Shown in pieces: positions 1 through 7,043 of a stretch of 7,818 nt of DNA. The DNA comes from Candidatus Cloacimonas sp. 4484_140 (GTDB taxonomy: Bacteria; Cloacimonadota; Cloacimonadia; JGIOTU-2). The notes beneath the pieces are model-generated. The model worked only from the letters and a program-made list of their open reading frames with translations. It searched no databases and was not told the DNA's origin. Position numbers and translations under genes: made by a program. Location: NCBI GenBank assembly GCA_002049945.1, contig MVCT01000045.1, positions 1 through 7,818 on the forward strand, written 5' to 3'. Each line of letters opens with the position of its first letter. Positions within the stretch are counted from its first letter, which is position 1.

Positions 1-1646
1 GCATCTTCATCTTTTTCTTTATCATTATTATCTTTATCCTGCCCCTCCTCATCTTCTTCGGGATTTAGAATTTCTTCCCAATAATCCTTATAATCCCAGA
101 AATCCTCTTTTGCATGAATGTCCATTCGGCATATATCCTGATTTCTGTTGAAGAAAACATAGGCGCCCTGCTCACCCCAGATCGGAGAGTGCATGTTTCC
201 ATGATACGGATAAAGCGCTGTTTTCTCTTTTGTCTCAAAATTATAAAGATAAAGGATCTCATCCCACGTGCCGGGAGTGAGTACAAAATATAGAGCATAT
301 TGTTCATCCGGACTTACAACGAATTTCGATCCAACCACCTGATCAACTATAAGCGGTTGCACTTTATCTTTTTCGGGTTCGATCAATGCAATATTCCTTT
401 TTGCTTCTTCCTCAGAATACTCGACGATCAATCCGACATCTTCTATATAATATATTTCATTAACATAAGCATTTTTGAACCATGAAATGTATTCAATCTT
501 TTCAGGTTCTTTTATGTTTAGTTTGTATAATTGCATATTACGTTTATCAAAACTTGTGAAATATATTGTTTGATCATCATCGGCAATTGCCACATATTCA
601 ACACCCTTTTGAGTGAAAGTAAGCTGCTTTACTTCACCACCTTTTTCCGGCATTGCAAATAGGTCAAATTTGTAAGTAAATGCAACCATTTTACCGTTTG
701 GAGAAACCGCAAAGTCCGATGCTTTATTGATATATTCCTCAGTCACTTCAAAACTCTCAAGGAAATCCTGCTTGATCTCGATCGGTATTTTATTGAATTT
801 ACAGGACTTCGCATTATAAGACCACAATTCATCAAATCGTTTGAAAACCATATTATCATTCCGGCGCGCAATGCAAAGTTGTGTTGCTGACCAGTAATCA
901 AAATCAGTGAGTTTATGAGGATTGGAAAAGTCCATATCTTCAACAAAATAGATTTGGAAAACCGCTCTGTTATCCCTTACGAATTCTGCACCGACAAAAT
1001 AAACTCTGTCATTTATATATGAGTAAACCGGATATTTTTCTGTATATTCAGTATCAGTAAGCTGAGTATAGGATTTGTCTTTTATGTCATATTCCCATAT
1101 CTGACCATTAATGCTTCCTATGTATCTTTCACGTGTATTATACCCTCTATTGCTGAAAATGATCTTCTTATTATCATGAGAAAGCTGTGCAAGACTATTT
1201 CCAATTTCGGTGATCAGGGTTGGATGAGTACTGTCGAGAGGAACTTCCATAAAATTTGTTCCATTTGGAAGCTCATACCCTGTTGCAAGAAGTTTTTTCC
1301 CGCCCTTGAACCAGTCCACAACAGTAAGCCCTTCCTTTGAAATACATTCTGCACTACCACCTTCTGCTGGAATGAGATAGATTCCCCAGAACCCATCACG
1401 GTTGGAGTTAAAGGCAATGGTTTTTCCATTCGGGGAAAAGGCAGGATTAGTATCATTGCCTTTGGAAACGGTAAGCCGTTTTGCTTCCCCACCTTCAAAT
1501 GGAACAGTCCAGAGATCGGACATATAAGAAAAACAGATTGTATTCCCGTCAGGCGAAATTGCAGGTTTCTGCATAAAATGCGGTTCGAGCGCAAAGAGCG
1601 AAGTGCTAATCAATATGATGGCGATCAGTACTGCGATTTTTTTCAT
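1..1646 (-). CDS. Secreted tricorn-like beta-propeller protease (S41-type), N-terminal part, cut by the window edge
   Basis: The frame is open from ATG at 1646 to the window edge: 548 whole codons without a stop. A start preceded by GGGGGAG (1652-1658) has good ribosome-binding spacing. Residues 1-20 form a signal peptide (MKK, then a hydrophobic run, ending near SLFAL), so the product is exported. The rest shows PD40/TolB-type propeller repeats: ISPDGNTICF (30-39), FSPNGKTIAF (70-79), VSPNGKMVAF (314-323) and VSPDEQYALYF (444-454), with GGEAKRLT and GGEVKQLT strands between. From about residue 529 the chain becomes a charged Asp/Glu/Lys linker. In bacterial tricorn homologues, which are about 1,000-1,100 residues long, such a linker follows the first propeller and precedes the PDZ and Ser-protease S41 domains. 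Those domains would lie outside the window, so the peptidase call is inference; a non-catalytic propeller protein is the alternative. The start lies 19 bases after the nrdJ stop, so co-transcription is likely. Confidence 0.72.
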   Translation of the reverse strand, partial: MKKIAVLIAIILISTSLFALEPHFMQKPAISPDGNTICFSYMSDLWTVPFEGGEAKRLTVSKGNDTNPAFSPNGKTIAFNSNRDGFWGIYLIPAEGGSAECISKEGLTVVDWFKGGKKLLATGYELPNGTNFMEVPLDSTHPTLITEIGNSLAQLSHDNKKIIFSNRGYNTRERYIGSINGQIWEYDIKDKSYTQLTDTEYTEKYPVYSYINDRVYFVGAEFVRDNRAVFQIYFVEDMDFSNPHKLTDFDYWSATQLCIARRNDNMVFKRFDELWSYNAKSCKFNKIPIEIKQDFLESFEVTEEYINKASDFAVSPNGKMVAFTYKFDLFAMPEKGGEVKQLTFTQKGVEYVAIADDDQTIYFTSFDKRNMQLYKLNIKEPEKIEYISWFKNAYVNEIYYIEDVGLIVEYSEEEAKRNIALIEPEKDKVQPLIVDQVVGSKFVVSPDEQYALYFVLTPGTWDEILYLYNFETKEKTALYPYHGNMHSPIWGEQGAYVFFNRNQDICRMDIHAKEDFWDYKDYWEEILNPEEDEEGQDKDNNDKEKDED

Positions 1647-1665
1647 GGTATCTCCCCCAATAAAT

Positions 1666-4600
1666 TTAGCTACATTTTGACCAGCCACAGATCGGGCAGG
1701 TTTTACATCCTTCTTTGAATTCCAGTGTTGCACCACATTCAGGACACATTGAACCAACAGGTGAGGTTTCATCAAAAGAAGGACTTTCCGATATGACTTT
1801 TAATTGGTCTTTTCCCGCCGCTTCTTTTGTCTTCTTTAAACCATTGCCGTCCTGCTCGAGGAATTCAATAAGCGCATTTGCAATAGCATCGGCACAGGAA
1901 TGTATCTTTTTGCCTTTTGACCACATCGGTGAAGGACATCTGATTAGCCGGAGCTGTTTTACGATTGATTCTACTTTCACATTTGAGCGAAGTGCCAGCG
2001 AGATCAGACGTGCGATTGCTTCAAGTTGTGCAGACGCGCATCCGCCAACCTTACCCATTTGAGTAAAGACCTCGCAGGGTCCTGTTTCATCAATATTTAT
2101 AGTTACATAAAGATGACCGCAGCCGGTATTTATTTTTTTAGTTACACCAATTGTAGTTTCCGGACGATGACGTGGCTCGATCCTTGTCCTGTCATGCTCG
2201 CGCATCTTTTTGCCGACATGAAGCACCTGTTCGTCGCGGCTTCCGTCACGATAGACTGTTACACCTTTACAACCAAGCTGATATGCAAGCATGTAGGAAG
2301 TGTAAATATCTTCTTTTGTGGCATAGTTCGGGAAATTGATAGTTTTAGAAACTGCATTATCAACAAATTCCTGAAATGCTGCCTGCATTCGGATGTGCCA
2401 TTCAGGTGTAATATCATGAGCTGTAACAAAGATGCGTTTTACTTCATCTGGGATTTCATCGATATCTTGAAGAGAGCCATTTTCCGAGATCTTCTCCATT
2501 AATTCTTTGGAATAGAATTTTTGTTCCTTTGCAATCTCCTCAAAATATTTATTCATATAGAGCAGTTTCTCGCCGTCCATAACATTCTTTATATATACTA
2601 ATGAAAATATCGGCTCGACACCGCTTGAGGCATCTGCGATCATGCTTATAGTTCCTGTGGGTGCTATAGTCGTTGTCGTGGCATTGCGGATCCCTTTCTT
2701 CCGGATCTCAGCAATAAGCCCATCCCAGTTCAGCTTATAACCTTCTCGGATAAGAGTACCTTTGTTGTATATGCTCTGCTTGAAATTCGGAAACGAACCT
2801 TTTTCCACAGCGAGCTGCATAGAGCGTTCTTTTGAATAGTAATCAATGAATTCCATGATCTCTCTGCCGATATCAACAGCTTCGTCCGAGCAATATGGAA
2901 TGCCAAGCTGAAGAAGCATATCAGACCAGCCCATTATGCCCAATCCGATCTTTCGGTTCTTCTTGACCTGTTTCTCGATCTCAGGAAGTGGAAATGCCGA
3001 GCGGTCGATGACATCATCCAGAAAATCTGTGGCAGTATATACTGTTTCTTTTAGAAGATCCCAGTTTATTGCGCCGTCTTTAAGCATCATTGCAAGATTG
3101 ATAGAGCCAAGATTACATGCTTCGTTCGCAAGCAATGGCTGCTCCCCGCAATTATGAATAACAAAGGAATTGCAAATGAAGGAATGGGTATATGGTTCGT
3201 GTAAATCATAAACCCTTTCTTTTCCGGCAGGAACGATTTCTATAACTTCATCAACAAATGTTTCTTTATATAAATTTTTTGTAATTACCTTCGCTAATAA
3301 GTCTCTTTTTAGCGTAGTCATAAAGTTGATGGTTTCATGAAATTTGATTAAAGAAGTGCGAGAAATATTTAATTCAAACAACACACCGTCTGTATCATAT
3401 TCTACATTTTCTCCGTTTTTGTTTGTATAATTAAAAACTCCTTTGCGCTTTTTTCTGCTTCTATTATATATGCTGGATTTAATACCCAAATTCAGCAGAA
3501 GTATTTGAACTTTTTTTAACAAATTTTCCGATTTTGAAGTTAATCTAACATAATAATTTCCATGACTCGCATCAAAGGAAACAGTTCCATCAGCAGAAAA
3601 AAGTCCCTGTAAAAATCCAACAACAGCTTCTTTAGGAGCGGAGAATATACTTTGGGGAACACTTTTATCAGCAGCTTTTACCGGTTGAACCCCCAATTTT
3701 ATAAAAAAATCTACAAAATATTTACTGTGATATGAAAGGTGATAAATATTATTTTCTCTTTTTATTTCATTAATCTCTTTATTATACATTTTATTAATTA
3801 TCGGTTTTAAATATTCCATTACTTCAACATCCGAATCTCCAAAACTAAAACCGACTCTGCAATTTTCATCTCCTGCTTTTACCCAACCATCCCCAATAAG
3901 CCAACCCAGAATTTGTCCCAATTCTTTGGACCATGTTGTAGGCAAATTAAATTCAAAGGTTTTACCATTTTCACCTTTAAAAATATTTTTTGTTATAAAA
4001 GGCAATTGCCTTGAAGACAAAAAGTTGCACTCACCAGATTGAATCAATACTTTATCACCAATCTTAATATCTTCAAGATGTTTCCAACCGGTGGTTGTAA
4101 GAAATTTGTGATCAGGGGTGGCTTTTAATTCAAACCCGGATTTTGTTGTTAATTTTAACACATCTTTTTCGCCATTCATAAATACTTGAGAAACGGGCTT
4201 GAAATCTGTGCCGATTTTTTGGGAATCTGAAAATTCTATTTCAGAATTACTTGGAATATTTTCTGCGTATGCTCTTTTATCTATTGCGATTTCAATCTCA
4301 CCATTTTCATGATCTTTATAGAGATCTTCGATTGTTATCAAACCATTCGCGGTCGATATTAGCGAATCGCCGGTTACACAAGGATTCGTTGCTTCGATCT
4401 TACCGTCCTTGGGTGTGGGATTGTATCTATCGAGTCTATCAATGAAAACAATTCCCGGCTCGCCATTTTTATGAGCCATTTCAACAATAAGTTCGAACAC
4501 ATCCCGCGCTTTCAAACGCTTTTTGACTTTCCCTGAATGAGGTGCAATAAGTTCATACTCATCATTATTTTTCACAGCATCCATGAAGGTTTCTGTTAGC

Positions 4601-6513
4601 CCGATACTGAGATTAAAATTGTTAAGTTCTGTGTTCTTCTCTTTTGCCTTGATAAAATCTATGATATCGGGATGGTCAACATTGAGAATCGCCATATTGG
4701 CGCCGCGACGTGTATTATGAGTAACAAATCCATTTGCTATGTAAGTATGATTATCTTCAACTGATATGTCGAGGGTTAATTTCTCTCCTCCGTCTTCGAT
4801 AGAGGTTACTTCATCATAATAATCAAGAAAATCAATTTGTGGCGCATTTTTTTTAAATTCTTCATACTTTTCTGAATAATAAAGATATGAGGATGCTGAA
4901 AAAACCCTTTCGCCACGTAAATAGCGAAGTAAAGATTTTCTTAATTCAGGAAAATTTGATGTGTAATTATTACCTTTCCCCCTATTTCGTTTGTCGGTTT
5001 GCGGTAAAGTAATTTTATCAAGAACAAGATTAATTATTTCCTTGTAATTAAATAATGGGAAACTTTTCTCTCTTGCTAAATCAATTTTTTCTAAAGTTAA
5101 ATCTGAAAATCGGGATTTTTCATTAAAACCTATAATTTTCAAATAGCGTTTCAGTCCAATATAGGAATAGACAGTAACAACAAATAAAGGATAGTCTCCG
5201 AATCTGTCGGGTGAACTGTCAATTATGCGTTTTTTACATGGAATTCCCAGCCCTCGTAGAAGCACTGCGATCTCATTGGCTAATTTTTTTGAAGTGGTTG
5301 ATAGGGAAGGATAATTGTGTGTAATTGTTCCATCTGCCTCAAAAAGTCCCTTTAGAAATGAACCAATAATTTCTTTTTTGGCTTGTAGTAATTTTTTGGG
5401 GATTGAACATACTTTGCTATCGGTTTTGTTAAATCCGTTCTTTATCAAAAATGTTTTTAATTTTTTATTGTTGATCACAAACGTGACCGAGTTGTCATTT
5501 TTCTTCTGGTATTTAGTTAAGGAAACACCAAAGAGTTCTCTTGTAAGTTGTTCAATATAATCAACAAGGTATGAATCTTTGTTAATGGAAATTCCAATAC
5601 GATAGTCCGATTCATTATTTGCAACAAAGCCATCGCCACAAAGCAAACCTAACCAAAAGGCAAACTCAAGCGTTAGATTTTTCGGCAATTTGCACTCATT
5701 CTGATTTGGATGGATTAGTTCAATATCTGTAAACAAATCTGCATTCAGTCCTATATGTTGTCCTAATTTAACATATAATTTATCACCCTGTCCGAGATCA
5801 CATATTTTTTTCCACACCAAACCTTTCTCAGTAATAACTTTCACTTTGTGCTCTGGAGTTCCACACAATTCGAAACCATTTTCAGTCATAATTTTGACCG
5901 TTTTGACTACACCATTATTGTAAGATTGCTTTGATATTTTTAGCCCTTCATGGGTTGGAACCTTGAAATTGTGATCTTTCCAGCCAATTTGTTTAGTATC
6001 ACAAATATCACTTAAATATTTTGTTCCTTCATCGGTATGAATCAAAGTGTCCTGAACAAGGCAACCTCCCTGCTTGACTGCATCGGTTGCTGAATTGAAT
6101 ACTTTCATGAAAGTGATCGGACCGCTGGAAACTCCGCTGGTTGATCTTACTCGAGCATTATGTTCACGTAATTTTGAAAAGGAAAAGCCGGTTCCACCAC
6201 CGCTTTTATGAATAAGAGCTGCATTCTTCACCGCATCAAAAATACTGGACATACTGTCTTCAATAGGAAGCACAAAGCATGCGGAAAGCTGCTGCAGATC
6301 ATTGCCGGCATTCATAAGGGTGGGCGAATTCGGAAGAAAATAGCAGTTATTCATGAGATTGAAATAACGTTTTGCTTTCCCCTTATCCCCACCTGCAATG
6401 TTATCACTCACGCGCGAAAGCATCGCCTTCTCATCCTCAATAATATCACCCATCTGGTCTTTTTTGAAATATCTTCTTTTCAGCACTGCTCGAGCATTAT
6501 CAGAAAGCTCCAT
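1666..6513 (-). CDS. nrdJ: Adenosylcobalamin-dependent (class II) ribonucleotide reductase with two inteins
   Basis: This cytoplasmic enzyme reduces ribonucleotides to deoxyribonucleotides using a cobalamin-derived thiyl radical. The 1615-residue precursor consists of exteins 1-150, 601-711 and 1122-1615, giving 755 residues after splicing, a usual NrdJ size. The active-site NPCGE is N710-P711 plus C1122-G1123-E1124, matching N437/C439/E441 of E. coli NrdA. C79 (QLSACFVLP) and C1133 (NEACNLGSIN) match the redox cysteine pair; the 11-residue gap from C1122 to C1133 equals that of Thermotoga NrdJ. A phosphate-binding APTGTIS loop is at 1284-1290. A TSCPD-like domain spans about 1460-1552. A cysteine-rich tail (C1590, C1593, C1603, C1606, C1609, C1614) resembles the zinc-ribbon/redox C-terminus of the family. 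No ATP-cone motif is visible at the N-terminus, so dATP overall-activity control is not expected. ATG at 6513 is preceded by GGAGG (6520-6524) six bases upstream. The neighbouring corrinoid adenosyltransferase supplies the cofactor. Confidence 0.97.
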   Translation of the reverse strand: MELSDNARAVLKRRYFKKDQMGDIIEDEKAMLSRVSDNIAGGDKGKAKRYFNLMNNCYFLPNSPTLMNAGNDLQQLSACFVLPIEDSMSSIFDAVKNAALIHKSGGGTGFSFSKLREHNARVRSTSGVSSGPITFMKVFNSATDAVKQGGCLVQDTLIHTDEGTKYLSDICDTKQIGWKDHNFKVPTHEGLKISKQSYNNGVVKTVKIMTENGFELCGTPEHKVKVITEKGLVWKKICDLGQGDKLYVKLGQHIGLNADLFTDIELIHPNQNECKLPKNLTLEFAFWLGLLCGDGFVANNESDYRIGISINKDSYLVDYIEQLTRELFGVSLTKYQKKNDNSVTFVINNKKLKTFLIKNGFNKTDSKVCSIPKKLLQAKKEIIGSFLKGLFEADGTITHNYPSLSTTSKKLANEIAVLLRGLGIPCKKRIIDSSPDRFGDYPLFVVTVYSYIGLKRYLKIIGFNEKSRFSDLTLEKIDLAREKSFPLFNYKEIINLVLDKITLPQTDKRNRGKGNNYTSNFPELRKSLLRYLRGERVFSASSYLYYSEKYEEFKKNAPQIDFLDYYDEVTSIEDGGEKLTLDISVEDNHTYIANGFVTHNTRRGANMAILNVDHPDIIDFIKAKEKNTELNNFNLSIGLTETFMDAVKNNDEYELIAPHSGKVKKRLKARDVFELIVEMAHKNGEPGIVFIDRLDRYNPTPKDGKIEATNPCVTGDSLISTANGLITIEDLYKDHENGEIEIAIDKRAYAENIPSNSEIEFSDSQKIGTDFKPVSQVFMNGEKDVLKLTTKSGFELKATPDHKFLTTTGWKHLEDIKIGDKVLIQSGECNFLSSRQLPFITKNIFKGENGKTFEFNLPTTWSKELGQILGWLIGDGWVKAGDENCRVGFSFGDSDVEVMEYLKPIINKMYNKEINEIKRENNIYHLSYHSKYFVDFFIKLGVQPVKAADKSVPQSIFSAPKEAVVGFLQGLFSADGTVSFDASHGNYYVRLTSKSENLLKKVQILLLNLGIKSSIYNRSRKKRKGVFNYTNKNGENVEYDTDGVLFELNISRTSLIKFHETINFMTTLKRDLLAKVITKNLYKETFVDEVIEIVPAGKERVYDLHEPYTHSFICNSFVIHNCGEQPLLANEACNLGSINLAMMLKDGAINWDLLKETVYTATDFLDDVIDRSAFPLPEIEKQVKKNRKIGLGIMGWSDMLLQLGIPYCSDEAVDIGREIMEFIDYYSKERSMQLAVEKGSFPNFKQSIYNKGTLIREGYKLNWDGLIAEIRKKGIRNATTTTIAPTGTISMIADASSGVEPIFSLVYIKNVMDGEKLLYMNKYFEEIAKEQKFYSKELMEKISENGSLQDIDEIPDEVKRIFVTAHDITPEWHIRMQAAFQEFVDNAVSKTINFPNYATKEDIYTSYMLAYQLGCKGVTVYRDGSRDEQVLHVGKKMREHDRTRIEPRHRPETTIGVTKKINTGCGHLYVTINIDETGPCEVFTQMGKVGGCASAQLEAIARLISLALRSNVKVESIVKQLRLIRCPSPMWSKGKKIHSCADAIANALIEFLEQDGNGLKKTKEAAGKDQLKVISESPSFDETSPVGSMCPECGATLEFKEGCKTCPICGWSKCS
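3151..4380 (-). mobile_element. Intein 2 of NrdJ, LAGLIDADG type, 410 residues, inside the catalytic NPCGE loop
   Basis: This is an in-frame splicing element at residues 712-1121, inserted at EATNP^CGEQPL. It starts with Cys712 (CVTGDSLIS, block A) and has block B T799-P-D-H802 (GFELKATPDH). Block F is VYDLHEPYTHSFICNSF, and the end is VIHN with His1120 and Asn1121. The +1 residue, Cys1122, is also the reductase's catalytic cysteine. DOD motifs LGWLIGDGW (D875) and LQGLFSADGT (D975) are intact, so the homing endonuclease may be active. The sequence shares only generic intein motifs with intein 1, so the two are not recent copies of each other. RNR genes are known intein hot spots, and insertion next to the active site is typical of inteins. 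Splicing is required to rebuild Asn710-Pro-Cys1122-Gly-Glu1124. Confidence 0.96.
4714..6063 (-). mobile_element. Intein 1 of NrdJ, LAGLIDADG type, 450 residues
   Basis: This is an in-frame protein-splicing element at residues 151-600 of the precursor, inserted at VKQGG^TRRGAN. It starts with Cys151 (CLVQDT, block A) and has block B with T219-P-E-H222 (GFELCGTPEH). Block F ends in NHTYIANGFVTHN, with penultimate His599, Asn600 and Thr601 as the +1 nucleophile, so all class 1 splicing residues are present. Two DOD endonuclease motifs are intact: LGLLCGDGF (D294) and LKGLFEADGT (D394). The stretch from the second motif to block F is about 60 residues longer than in intein 2 and holds a Lys/Arg- and Tyr-rich segment (about 490-555), perhaps extra DNA-contacting structure. 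Flanks GG and TRRGANMAILN join into an uninterrupted reductase motif. Sampled lines (5401-5520) count 27-30% GC, below the extein, which points to acquisition. Confidence 0.96.
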
Positions 6514-6571
6514 TGAAATCCTCCGTGATTTGATTCAGCATCCTTTGGCAGTTAATCTTCAGGATGGTGTA

Positions 6572-6600
6572 ATTTGAAAAGCACAAAATTTTTACGTCAA
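6572..6600 (-). promoter_or_regulatory. Candidate sigma-70-type promoter for nrdJ
   Basis: Read on the minus strand, TTGACG (6595-6600, 5 of 6 matches to the -35 consensus) is followed after 17 bases by TCAAAT (6572-6577, 4 of 6 matches to the -10). Transcription would begin near 6565 and give a leader of about 50 bases ending in the GGAGG site. That leader is too short for a cobalamin riboswitch. The call rests on consensus matching in AT-rich DNA, where chance matches are common. Confidence 0.4.
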
Positions 6601-6659
6601 TTGCTTTAATAATTTTTTAATGCACAACATAAATTAATTAATCCTAACTCGGTTAAACA

Positions 6660-6740
6660 GAAACCAAGAAATTGCCACAAAGTCACGAAGATACTAAGAA
6701 TATAAAGAGTTAAAATAATTTATTTTGTTTGTTTGATTTG
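6660..6740. repeat. Possible fragment of a dispersed intergenic repeat
   Basis: The plus strand carries ccacaaagtcacgaag at 6675-6690 followed by atactaag, and further on tttgtgtgctgtgttcg at 6736-6752. Both resemble the alternating CACAAAG/CACGAAG sequence that recurs in intergenic DNA of many unrelated bacterial genomes. Only one degenerate copy of each is in this window, so repetition cannot be shown here. The resemblance is from memory of such repeats and no function is claimed. Confidence 0.3.
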
Positions 6741-6900
6741 TGTGCTGTGTTCGTTACTAAAATAATAATAATATAAAAGTTGTTTAGAATTTTTATCACT
6801 GTGAATCCTCTCTACTAAAGCGTTTATAGAAGCTGCTAAAAAAATTTTACCGAAAAATGAATAAAATTAAGATTTATGTGACTACAAAGCTTCATATTAA

Positions 6901-6918
6901 TTTTTTCGCTTTTTTCGC
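6901..6918. repeat. Tandem duplication of a 9-base unit
   Basis: The unit ttttttcgc occurs twice head to tail (6901-6909 and 6910-6918), directly next to the nested inverted repeat. It may be slippage in a T-rich tract. It has no evident coding role because it lies in the intergenic region between cobO and nrdJ. Confidence 0.6.
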
Positions 6919-6919
6919 C

Positions 6920-6986
6920 TACCCCGTAAGGAGGAATGACCCCAGTTGAATAAAAAAATTCAATGGGGTAAACTGTATCGGGGGTA
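6920..6986. repeat. Nested inverted repeat (two concentric ACCCC/GGGGT stems) between cobO and nrdJ
   Basis: The inner stem pairs 6939-6951 (acccca, a bulged g at 6945, then ttgaat) with 6958-6969 (attcaatggggt). This gives 12 base pairs around a loop of six A residues. The outer stem pairs tacccc (6920-6925) with ggggta (6981-6986). The two ACCCC copies repeat at an 18-base period and the two GGGGTAAA copies (6965, 6981) at a 16-base period, so the block has near mirror symmetry. No T-run follows either arm, so it is not a canonical intrinsic terminator, although it lies 75 bases past the cobO stop. It could be an RNA hairpin, a protein-binding site or the remnant of a small palindromic element. 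Confidence 0.6.
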
Positions 6987-7043
6987 AATTTCGTGGTTCA
7001 TTATACTAAAATTAGTGTGTCCTAAGCTTGACTCAATATCTTT

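Larger units (their letters stand above)
6514..7043. other. AT-rich intergenic region, no convincing gene
   Basis: This 530-base gap separates cobO from nrdJ. I see no open frame with both a start codon and a spaced ribosome-binding site on either strand. It holds the candidate nrdJ promoter, the dispersed-repeat-like stretch, the tandem 9-mer and the nested inverted repeat. I found neither a cobalamin-riboswitch B12-box-like segment nor an NrdR-box pair by eye. Confidence 0.6.

Noticed and set aside
65..1594. Short minus-strand frames inside the first gene that might suggest a broken or frameshifted gene
   Set aside because: The frame starting at 1646 is open without interruption to the window edge and reads as a signal peptide plus propeller repeats. 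The short frames are shadows.
3151..6063. Self-splicing group I/II introns or a split intein as the explanation of the insertions
   Set aside because: The frame is continuous through both insertions, with intein blocks A, B, F and G and the terminal His-Asn present in each. There is no break between N- and C-terminal halves.
3151..6063. Recent duplication of one intein to make the other
   Set aside because: Outside generic motifs (GFEL..TPxHK, GLF.ADGT) the two sequences and their lengths differ widely.
1715..6516. Several plus-strand open frames antisense to nrdJ
   Set aside because: They lie opposite conserved reductase or intein sequence, lack recognisable domains and have no convincing ribosome-binding sites.
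6805..6864. Plus-strand stretch reading ILSTKAFIEAAKKILPKNE followed by a stop
   Set aside because: It looks protein-like, but it is only 19 codons, has no ATG, GTG or TTG start and no ribosome-binding site. A gene remnant cannot be excluded or supported.
6930..6953. GGAGG followed by ATG and a five-codon frame on the plus strand
   Set aside because: The Shine-Dalgarno match is one base from the ATG, too close for initiation, and the stretch lies within the inverted repeat.
6939..6969. Intrinsic terminator for cobO
   Set aside because: The hairpin is strong, but no T-rich tract follows it on either strand.
7000..7005. Perfect TATAAT on the minus strand downstream of cobO
   Set aside because: The hexamer at the right -35 spacing (7023-7028, AGCTTA) has almost no consensus match, and such hexamers arise by chance in AT-rich DNA.
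6514..7043. Cobalamin riboswitch or NrdR boxes controlling nrdJ
   Set aside because: No B12-box-like segment and no paired NrdR box could be found by eye, and the likely leader is only about 50 bases. A covariance-model search would settle it.
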